Positions 55,284 through 64,000 of a stretch of 64,000 nucleotides of DNA are shown one piece after another. The notes below the pieces were generated by a model. The model searched no databases, was not told the DNA's origin, and saw nothing but the letters and a program-made list of their open reading frames with translations. Position 1 is the stretch's first letter, and each line of letters opens with the position of its first letter. Position numbers and translations under genes: made by a program. Where the stretch lies: assembly GCA_003999685.1 (NCBI GenBank), contig CP021224.1, forward strand, positions 1,736,001 through 1,800,000, read 5' to 3'. The stretch is from Taiwanofungus camphoratus. Its lineage: Eukaryota > Basidiomycota > Agaricomycetes > Polyporales > Taiwanofungaceae.

Positions 55284-56164
55284 GCTATTCTAGCCCCTAG
55301 TCTCATCTAGTGGGCCAACCATCGCATAACCAACACGACACCCCTTAGGACAGTCGATCCTGAATACTGGGGACTACCAACTCGAGGAAGTTCACTGCTA
55401 CTCTACGATACCAAAAGGTGCGTATTCGTAGATGACAACAAGGACCCGATCTACCCGAGCTCCCCACTCATCTGGATAGGAGCTACCTCTAGGAGATCAT
55501 TGCAGCAGGCCCAGATTGGTCTCGCTAATTACTTCAGATGCAATCCCACGCAAATGGACCGAGATCCATCAGTGTTCTTCTTTGGAGAACAGTCAAACCC
55601 AACCACACCAGTCGAAGGGCCTTCTGAACCACCTTCCATCCCACCCACTCCTTGTACTCCTATTCCCCCTCCTCTTCCTACACCCCGCTCCACAGCAATG
55701 GCCACAATCGGAAACATGACACCAGCAGACTTGGAGGCTCTCATCAAGACCCTCACTGCTCAACAACAGGGAGCTTGACCCCTTAAGCTCAACATACCAG
55801 CCCCAGATCCATTTACTGGGCAGGGCGAGGACCTCAAACGGTTCCTCCAGCAGGTGGAGCACTACTTCACTGCCACCAACAACACACACCTTAGCAATGA
55901 GGCTAAGATAGCATTCACGGTCGCCCTGATGAAAGGAGGGCAGGACGCGTGCATCTGGTGCGACACATTCTATAAGAGAGCCGCGGGTGGACATGCACCC
56001 TACAGGACGTGGGATATATTCAAAGCCTCTCTCCACATGGTGTTCTCCGAGCACAAGAGAATACAGTGAGCACACCAGGTGCTCATGGAGTTGCCAGGGA
56101 AGCAACTAAACAAGAAAACGAAGGCCACGACAAAAATGTACATGGAAAGGTTCCGGCTTCTGGC

Positions 56165-56657
56165 CGAGATGTTACCGGGGGCATGCCTGTTAACGTGCTG
56201 CTTAATAGTGGGACTATATGCAGCTGGGTGACGAGGAGGAACACTAGCGATGATGAGTCACTTGTTCCTTAGGTGTCTTCAACCACAAGCCCTATGTGGT
56301 CTTGAAGATCTGCGGGCTTCTTGCGATACGAGACAACGAGTAAAGCAAGGTATATTTGAGTACAAAGGTGTAGTACTCTATGGTATGAACAAAGAGGATA
56401 AAGCTGGAGACCCTCTGCTGCCGGAGGGTTGTACATATACTGCTGTTGCCATCCCCCAGACACTACCATCATGACCCTGGGGACAGCGTAAAAAGAGAGA
56501 GATAAGCGGCCTGTATGAGTAACTACAGATGGCGTAAGCGGAGACGGTCAGCCCGTCGGACAGATGGTGGGTGAGTAACTGGAAGTGAGCCGCACGTCCA
56601 TGGTGTAAGTAAGAAAAGTAAACTTGTCCGTTGTCCCTACCAGCTGGTAACACGAGA
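56165..56657 (-). mobile_element. Solo LTR of family A in gag of B2, with target duplication
   Basis: LTR at 56170-56652 (483 bp), minus orientation, beginning TGTTACCGGG and ending CTGGTAACA on the plus strand. Flanked by CGAGA on both sides (56165-56169, 56653-56657). A solo LTR arises by recombination between the two LTRs of a full element. It is moderately diverged from the LTRs of A1. Confidence 0.93.
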
Positions 56658-57229
56658 AGGCCAAACTGAAGAATGTGTTTATTGACGCACGTGGGAATCA
56701 TGAGGAGTGCAACTACCCCACTCTCTGCACCATATTTATCAAGGGCTTGGACCGCCAGATATACACCACTCTGGCCGGACGCACTCACACCGAACACCCT
56801 AACACCATGGAGAAATGGTACGCAGACGTCCTCTCTTTGGACGCAATCTACAAGGGCATCGACCAGGATCTCGGAGACACAACGGACTACAGAGTCCCCA
56901 TGGAAATCGATGGCACAACCACCTCACGCCCCTCATACTCTGGCAAAAGACAGTGGACCAATGGATGCTCCCTCAGCGAAAGTGAAAAGAAGCATCACCA
57001 AGACAACCATCTCTGCTTCTACTGTCACAATAAGGGACACTCCGCATGCGAATGTCACAAAAAGGCTGCTGCCATGGGACCATGCATCACTCCAAAGGAC
57101 CCGGAAACTCACCCAACCAATTTCCCCTCTTACATCAAGAGCCTTTTGGCTGATGAAAAGAGGGTGGTCATGGAAGAATTGGTGTCGGAGGATTTTTAAG
57201 AGGGAAGGGTGAGCCGATGCAACCACTTC

Positions 57230-60128
57230 CCGTATCAGTTTCACTGTCCTGCGTTGTACTTGTAGTCAGGAATGAAAGAGCTCTTCACATTCCGATCACT
57301 GTGGGATGAAAAGACGTCGAGGTGCATGCCTTCATCGATAGCGGTGCTACAGGGATCTTTGTACATCCCCAATTCGTCAAAAAGCACAACCTCCGCACAG
57401 AGACGCTTCTGTGACCTATGCCGGTCTATAATGTAGATGGAACAGCCAATAAGCAAACCCTCATCACCAAATGGGCTTTGTTATCATACAAGATTGGGGG
57501 AGAACCCCGATTCGTCAAAGCCTATGTGGCCAGCATAGGAAAGGAAGACATTATCTTCAGTCACACTTGGCTCAGACTGGAGAACCCCAGCATCAACTGG
57601 AAGACAGGTCGTGTGGAACTTAAACACCGCATGACGCTGGAAGAATTGTGGGCATGGAAAAAGAACCTTCTCGAGGTTCGTGCAGCTCGCCTAGAGATCA
57701 AGAGGCTCGCTCTGGAAGCCCTTACTAAGCCTACAGCAAAGACTCCTCAACCCACGGTCGAGGACATTGAAGATGAAGGAGATGAGGAGGTAATTGACAC
57801 CATGTCCCCAGTCCTACCCACAACGGAAACGCTCAGTCAACCAGCATGCCGAGGCTCGCTAGCCTCAACTCAGGAGCCCGAGGAATCTATGAATGGAATC
57901 ACCTTGGAACAGGCCATGGAACAGATAGACAATGATGAACTAGTCCTCTCATTCATTGAAGGAGACAACCGGATTACCACGTATGGATGGGACTCACACC
58001 CTGCCTATCGAGACGCACCATTAAAGGAAGCCAAGTATCCTTTGATGGAGGCATACAAGCATCTAGACAACGGTCTCATCTGGAAAGTCTGTCATGACAT
58101 CAAATGGGTAATCACGTCCATGGAACTAGCAGCGAAGGAACATGCCAAGAAGGAAAAAAAGCCAGTCGAGGAACTTGTTCCCTCATATCTCCACGACTTA
58201 CTCTCCGTCTTCGACAAAATGACAGCGACATGACTTCCTCAGCACACGGAACACGACCATGAGATCAACCTCAAAGATGACATCAAGGACTTCAAACAAA
58301 CCACTTACCCCTTGAATCGTGAGCAACGAGTCGAGCTGGACAAGTTCCTTGAGGAAAATCTGGAGAAAGGATACATTCGCCCGTCCAAATCACCACTAGC
58401 TAGTCCCTTCTTTTTCGTCGCAAAGAAGGATGGGGGATACAGATCTTGCCAGGATTATAGGGAACTCAACAAAGGGACGATCAAGGATCGCTATTCTCTC
58501 CCTCTCATCTCAGAGCTCCTCGAAAGGCTGAACAAGGCAACCATCTTCACCAAGATGGACCTTCGCCAAGGGTACAACAACATCAGGATCAGGGAAGGAG
58601 ACAAATGGAAGGCCGCATTTGGAGTCCCCGCCACAGGAGAGGGACCACCTTCATTCTATGAACCCCTGGTAATGTTCTTCAGCATGTGCAACTCCCCCGC
58701 AACATTCCAACGCATGATGAACATGGTATTCGCGGACATGCTCAAGGAAGGATGGCTCACCATTTACATGGACGACATCCTCATCTACTCGACAGACCCC
58801 GAGGAGCATAAGAAGCGCATGTGGCAAGTTATCGAACGACTCCGAGAGCATGATCTCTACCTCAAACCAGAGAAATGCAAATTCAATGTACAGGAGGTCA
58901 AATTTCTCGGAATGATCATCTGCCCAGTGATACAAACTGGTATCTCGGATCCTATATGTTGCCTCACACGTGAGGGCCTGACCACGATAGAAGGTGGTGA
59001 GGTCTTATGGTCGATATAGACCGAGTGTCGTGAAGTCCGTAGACTTGAGCGAGTGTCCTCAGATGCGAGCGAGAGGATACAAGACACAAGTGATATGGTA
59101 ACAAGATCAGACTTAAGGTCCGACCTAAGCTAAAGTACATGCTATATATACAAGTACCTATCATGCGCATGGACCAAGAACTACTCTAGGGCAGGAGGTC
59201 CGAAGTGTGGTACGACTCTGGATAAATATGAAGTGGTGCGATCCGGGCGTATTAGCAATACGTATGAGTAAGATGGAATGTGGTAAGCGGCCCGGATATG
59301 AGTCAGAGTCCTATGCGTAAGCGGGGCCGATCCGGGGCCCATACAGTAATAGTCCATGTGTAAGCAATGGCCGTGGTAATGACAAGGAATAGAAAATTGT
59401 ATCACCCAGGACACCTGGCAATGGACCCCGTCAAGGTTGCAGGAATCAAGGATTGGCCTGTCCCAAAGAACCTCAAGGAGGTTCACTCGTTCATAGGGTT
59501 TGGGAATTTCTATAGACGATTCATTTACCGGTTCTCTCACCTCGCTCAACTGCTGGTCTCACTTACTCGGAAGGATGTCAAATGGCATTGGGACTCAGAA
59601 CAGCAGGAAGCTTTCGAAGCACTCAAGAAAGCATTCCTCGAACAACCCGTACTACAAATGCCCAACCCGGAGAAACCATTTGTACTTGAGACAGACGCAT
59701 CAAAATTTGCCATCGGAGCTGTACTTAGACAACGGGACGACAATGGTGACTGGCACCCCTGTGGCTATATTTCACAGAGCATGACCCAGATGGAACAAAA
59801 CTACAACGTCTACGACAGAGAACTCATGGGAGTCATGCGAGGCCTTAATGAGTGGAGTCATCTCCTTATAGGCAGCCCATACCCGATAACCATCCTCAGC
59901 GATCATAAGAACCTGACGTACTGGAAAACAGCGAGGAACTTGAATTGACGACAGGCTCGATGGGCTCTTCGCCTATCGGAATTTGATTACAAGCTGGTCC
60001 ATACCCCAGGAACACAAATGGTTCAGAGCGATGTGCTATTGTGATGACCAGACCATGACGACGGATCCGCTGACAATCAGGAGGTCACAATCCTACCAGA
60101 AGCTGCATGGGTAGCAGCAATCAACATC
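57230..60128 (+). pseudogene. pol region of element B2 (PR, RT, RNase H)
   Basis: Protease (FIDSGATGIFVHP, about 57332), RT ([22 protein letters not shown] at about 58766) and, after the solo LTR, RNase H (ETDASKFAIGAVL; YDRELMGV). Cut before the integrase by C3. Several breaks. Confidence 0.9.
58923..59409 (-). mobile_element. Solo LTR of family B in pol of B2, with target duplication
   Basis: LTR at 58928-59404 (477 bp), minus orientation, TGATACAAACTGG...AAAATTGTATCA on the plus strand, close to the LTRs of B1. Flanked by CCCAG (58923-58927, 59405-59409). Confidence 0.93.
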
Positions 60129-60712
60129 TGTTACAAGGCGATACAGGTGTGGGCGTACATTTCATTTTCTCTTTACCCTTCAGACTAGCGGGTCGTGTAC
60201 ACTTACAATTACCACCACCATTCCAGACGGGCTGTCCGTCCCCGCTTAGTTATAGACCGTTACTCAGAGGGGGCCGATTGGGCCTCTGACTCAGGGACAC
60301 TTAGTAGGTACTGATACCTGTGGAGTGAGGGCCGACTTGCCCTAAACCACCATAGTACTTAAGGGGGTTAACTCACTGCGGAGTACCCCAATCTTGTCCT
60401 CCTTGTTTATCACAGGTTACACTTCGGTAGCCTTAGTTCACACCACGTACTTGGACGTCATCGTTGTCCCTGTACTTTGTATATACCTTTGTCTATTCAA
60501 CAAGTCTTCTTAGACCATCTATCTCCCTGTGACTACACTTGGACTTAGACAATGCAACATAGCCCGCAACTCTCTCGAGACTGTTGGGCTAGCGGTTGAA
60601 GACTTAGGTGTATACTCGTCATCAGCTAGGCTGACTCCTCGCATACACGCTCAACTACTCAACGACTCACCGTCACTAGTAGTCGCTTACGGGCGTAGAC
60701 ACCCCCGTAACA
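60129..60712 (+). repeat. 5' LTR of element C3
   Basis: 584 bp, TGTTACAAGGCG...CCCCCGTAACA. It contains AATCTTGTCCT at 60390-60400, complement of the primer site. Confidence 0.93.
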
Positions 60713-60714
60713 TT

Positions 60715-60725
60715 AGGACAAGATT
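60715..60725 (+). promoter_or_regulatory. Putative self-primer binding site of C3
   Basis: AGGACAAGATT pairs exactly with LTR positions 60390-60400; the same pair is present in C1. Confidence 0.7.
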
Positions 60726-61197
60726 CTCAATCTCTATCTGTGGATAGCAAACCCGAACTCGAAACGAACGAACTTCTATCTGTGGATAGCGAACCTGAAT
60801 CCGAAATGAATGGATGAAACACCCGAACCTCACCAACATCCTCATAGGCAGGATTGGATAAGACCAGCGTCCCGAAAAAGAGACTGGCAGGAGGAGACTG
60901 CTTGACTACAAGTACACACCATCATTTGCCCAACAGAGAGAGAGAGGCACGAACAGGATGGAATGATTTCTGGTGATAGTCCAGAGAGCTATTGCCTGGT
61001 GAAGAAAACTGAAGGAAGGGAGAGAAGAGGAGGAACTCCCTCGACCAGGAACAGTCGAGGAAAACACACTCGGAATCCCATAGAACGGACCGCTCACAGC
61101 GAGCAACGACGACCTTGGACTTTTTCAACCCTCCGCTAGTGTCCTAGACCAGGGACAGAGAGGTGCAGGCCCCAAGGAGGAACAACAGTGTGACCAC

Positions 61198-62587
61198 ATG
61201 ACATCGAAACGGACACATCACTGGAAAAAGAGGAGCTGCTATCGATGCAGGAAAGAAGGGCACACAGTCAAGGAATGCCCCGAACCCAGGAAACCCAAGC
61301 GAAAGGGAAGTGACAGCGCTAGCTCGGTTAAGGCCGATAATGAACAGGACAGCCAGCATGCGATGGAACCCGGACTTTCACAACCCCCCAAGGCAATCGG
61401 GGGAGTAGGCTCTGGGGGGGAAGATTCGTTCCCCATCATCATGGAACCCTTGTCACAATGGCCAACCAGCATGAGCGACTTCATGTTGGAAGAAACCCAG
61501 CCATACCCTTGCCCACCAGCAGACTACTGGGGCAGCGAAGAATCTGATGGATCAATAGAGCTACCCATAACACGGACCTCACAAGCATATCCAGATGAAC
61601 CAGACATCGAAAGTGATGAAGGCATGTCGGCGGAACTCACACCTGCTGGGTTTTCTCTAAGGCAACCCAACTCGACACACGAGCTGCCAGAACCCTCGAT
61701 ACGGAGTGTAATTACCGGACTTCGCAAACACAATACACTCTATTTACCCGGCTACATTGTTGTAGGAGAAAAAGCCGTCACAGTTTGCCCCCTGCTGGAT
61801 AGCGGGGCCGATGCTAACTTAGTCCACCCGGACCTTGTGAAGAAATGGGGATTCCCCACCAGACCACTACCACGAATGGTGATATCCACCACCATTGATG
61901 GGAGTGCAAACAAAGGGGGGCACATCACCCATTGGGTCGAAGGCAGTATCCGCCTACAAGGAAACAATGTCCCGACTAACTTCTATGTCTCCAACATCGG
62001 CCCACTCGACATTATACTTGGCAACCCCTGGCTTGCACAAGTCAACCCAAAAATCGACTGGGTAAAAGGGACGCTCGACATCGACCAAGCCAGGCTTACT
62101 GAATGGCAAGGGTACTACGCCTGGATCATGGCCCAACCAACCACAAACGGGATCCCTCTCTGCCGTGCCTCTGTCCATGAGGACGACGACGAACTAGAAG
62201 AGATAATATGCACATACACACGGGGAGAAGGTGTCCTAGGCATCTTCCAAGATGCATCCGAACCACTAGTAGACAAGGAAGGCCTGCTAAGGATGCCCAA
62301 ATACCACCAATTGAAGTTGAACCGAGGAAGCCATGTCAACGGCTCAAAACAATTCATAGCAATGGCCCAACAGACCAATGCACCTCTGACCCCCCTGGAA
62401 GCAGAACCACGGATCAAGGACATGGTGCCCGACTATCTGCTTGACTACAAGGACCAGTTCGAAAAGGCGGCGGCCAAATGATTTCCTGAACCCAGACCAT
62501 GGGACCATGCTGTAGAGACCAAACCCGACTTCATGCCAAGAAAGTGTGATGTCATTCCACTATCATGAGCAGAACAGGTAGAAATGG
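61198..62587 (+). pseudogene. gag knuckle and protease region of element C3
   Basis: The longest open piece is 61198-62481. CCHC knuckle CYRCRKEGHTVKEC, a basic stretch (RKPKRKG), an acidic linker with PPADYWGSEESD, then protease (LLDSGADANLVHPDL, about 61795) and the linker to RT (VPDYLLDYKDQFEKAAAK). Closely related to A1 in the protease (MPEPS/LPEPS, GPLDIILGNPWLAQVNP). It ends where the non-coding repeat begins. Confidence 0.88.
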
Positions 62588-64000
62588 GCGATTTTAGGAG
62601 CTTTCTAATCCCCCAACCAACCACTCTAAGACTCTTCTACAGCCTATGACAGGAGGGATAGGTCCCTATAATATTCCTAACGCCCCCTTTCCTTCCTAAA
62701 CCCTCCTAACACTCTACGAAGTCTTGCGAAGTCACACGAGGTGCTACGAGGTTTCGAATGCTAGACGCGAAGTCTCTAACTCCTGCTAAGTCCACTATTG
62801 GACACTGCCAGCCCTCCCATACTGTTCCATTGGATCTAGGTCCTATCTACTACGTCACTCATCCCGGGCTTAGCTAAGAAGTCTTAGCTAAGTCTCTCCT
62901 AGCTCTTGTGATTGCAGCTACCTCCGATAGGCTCCGAAACGGTCCAAAGTTCCAGAAGTTGGACTTAGGAAGCCTTGTGCACCCCCATGGGTCTCGATCC
63001 TATGCCATAAGATCATCCTAGGGCGTATCCATATGGCCCTCCACCCAGTTAGGACACCTCCTACCCCGATTAGGCCAAGTCCCGCTGCTAAGAACTTTGT
63101 GCGCTCTTAGCCCACTAAGATAGGTGATCACGGCGCATGGCTGCTCTCGGATAGTCATCCCGCCCTCGTGAATGAAGTTGGTCACCTTTCTACCGTACGT
63201 AGTTCCCCTGTTTCAGTTCCTATTTAGTTCCTATCTTCCTCATGTTCACTTCGGAGCCCATGCGCTTTAGTACACATTTCGGACTTGTAAGGATCACTTC
63301 GCGCAAGAATAGTTCACCTCACGCTCCCCTATTTAGTCAGAGGTAGTTTACTATGTACGAGAGAGACCCCTTAGTGCACGCTTCTCTCTTTGGAATACAA
63401 GTTCCTCTGTAGCTCCGATCTCAGGAAAGTGTCGCGAGTACAACCTTAGGAACGGTCCTAAGGCCCCTAAGTCTCCACCCCAGCTCCATTTCAGTACCTT
63501 TGAACTACGTCTACGCTCGCGATATATCTACGAACCACATCTACGCTTCCCGAACTATGCACTACGATCTACGAAGTCGCCATGACTTCGTGCCCTTCAG
63601 CACCTCTTATAGCACCTATCCGGTGGGCCTCCACCTTAGTTATACCTTTAGGCTCACATTGCGTCATCCCTATGTCCTACGAATAGCCCTATGACTCTCC
63701 CATAGCCTTAGTTTCAGGCTATAGTACATCTCCCTACGCCCTCAAACTCTCCAACCTCTCCTACAGGTCTCCTACGCTAGCCAAACCTCACCCACCTCGC
63801 TCTAAGAAACCTCTAAGCCTTACGCCCTTTAGTTAACTCTAGCTAAAAGGACTTCGCAGCACCTACGAAGTCAGCTCGTGCGATTTAGCTAAAACTTCGA
63901 AGGACTTCGCAGAATCTCGAAGAACTTCGCGTACTTCGAAGGGCCTCGCAAGGCCTTAGGGATAGTATAGCACTTAGGAACAAGATCCTGTTGTGCAGGA
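62588..64000 (+). repeat. 1.8 kb non-coding dispersed repeat, copy 2 (CpG-rich, runs off the window)
   Basis: Aligned in order with the reverse complement of 11079-12868. No coding frame over its length. Dense CGAAGT/ACTTCG hexamers near the left end (62714-62775) and right end (63840-63955); a palindromic TTCGAA is part of several. By alignment with copy 1 about 200 bases are missing past the window edge. It keeps its CpGs and is therefore young, and it is the most recent insertion in the nested stack. Type uncertain: solo LTR of an unseen element or a non-autonomous transposon. Confidence 0.8.

Larger units (their letters stand above)
55271..57199 (+). pseudogene. gag region of element B2 (split by a solo LTR)
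   Basis: As in B1: conserved pre-ATG stretch, MATIGNMTPADLEALIKTL from 55698, capsid segment (VEHYFTATNNTHLSNEAKIAFTVALMKGGQD), and after the solo LTR the knuckle CFYCHNKGHSACECH and the acidic end (MEELVSEDF). Broken. Confidence 0.88.
54676..60128 (+). mobile_element. Ty3/gypsy element B2 (3'-truncated, holds two solo LTRs)
   Basis: A family B element inserted into pol of C2. 5' LTR 54676-55270, self-primer 55272-55283, gag to 57199, pol to 60128, where element C3 cuts it in the region between RNase H and integrase. It carries a solo LTR of family A in gag (56170-56652) and a solo LTR of family B in pol (58928-59404), each with its own 5-bp duplication. Several breaks. Its LTR (595 bp) is clearly different from that of B1. 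Confidence 0.92.
60129..62587 (+). mobile_element. Ty3/gypsy element C3 (5' part)
   Basis: A family C element on the plus strand inserted into pol of B2. 5' LTR 60129-60712, self-primer 60715-60725, leader, gag knuckle and protease to the start of RT, where the 1.8 kb repeat cuts it at about 62588. Few breaks in the part seen (about two). As in C1, the span between LTR and zinc knuckle is short and no capsid segment was recognised. Confidence 0.9.

Overview
The window comes from a filamentous basidiomycete, most likely an Agaricomycete. It carries three fungal-type FunK1 protein kinases with many 50-70 nt introns, a Tet-like 2OG-Fe(II) oxygenase of the kind expanded in mushroom genomes, a hAT, a Tc1, a Tad1-like LINE, and several chromodomain-bearing Ty3/gypsy elements with 5 bp target duplications. 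This is inferred from gene content; no rRNA or other marker gene is present.

Layout. 1-9309: a 34-bp palindromic satellite array, a Ty3 pol fragment, then a near-complete Ty3 element (A1, LTRs 1668-2151 and 8826-9309). 9310-13790: CpG-depleted, coding-like but unrecognised DNA split by a 1.8 kb non-coding repeat. 14610-27753: host island with a tandem duplication carrying two FunK1 kinases (the first apparently frameshifted), a 5'-truncated divergent actin facing a damaged Smr-domain gene, and a third, intact FunK1 kinase. 28296-31175: hAT with 8 bp target duplication. 31780-41040: LINE whose RNase H domain is split by Ty3 element B1 (32408-40541). 41041-41846: second satellite array. 41966-50279: Tc1 element interrupted by Ty3 element C1 (42181-48870). 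50330-51619: broken Tet/JBP-like oxygenase gene, cut by Ty3 element C2 (51620-54675), cut by B2 (54676-60128, itself holding two solo LTRs), cut by C3 (60129-62587), cut by a second copy of the 1.8 kb repeat, which runs off the window.

How it fits together. Mobile elements dominate and are nested at least four deep; the host genes sit in one 13 kb island. Three Ty3 families (A, B, C) share an architecture: no TGG-type tRNA primer site, but an 11-12 nt stretch just inside the 5' LTR that is the exact complement of the expected start of the transcript within the same LTR (Tf1-type self-priming), with compensating changes between two B copies. Family B also has an exact 21-nt copy of its 3' polypurine tract inside the integrase gene, a candidate central polypurine tract. 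All families with a preserved 3' end carry an extra ORF between the integrase chromodomain and the 3' LTR with zinc-knuckle-like cysteine motifs. Differences between LTR pairs and between satellite units are mostly C/T or G/A changes at CpG, the mark of cytosine methylation and deamination, which makes the nearby Tet-like 5-methylcytosine oxidase fossil of interest.

Limits: boundaries, introns and family names come from reading the sequence by eye; no alignment or database search was run.
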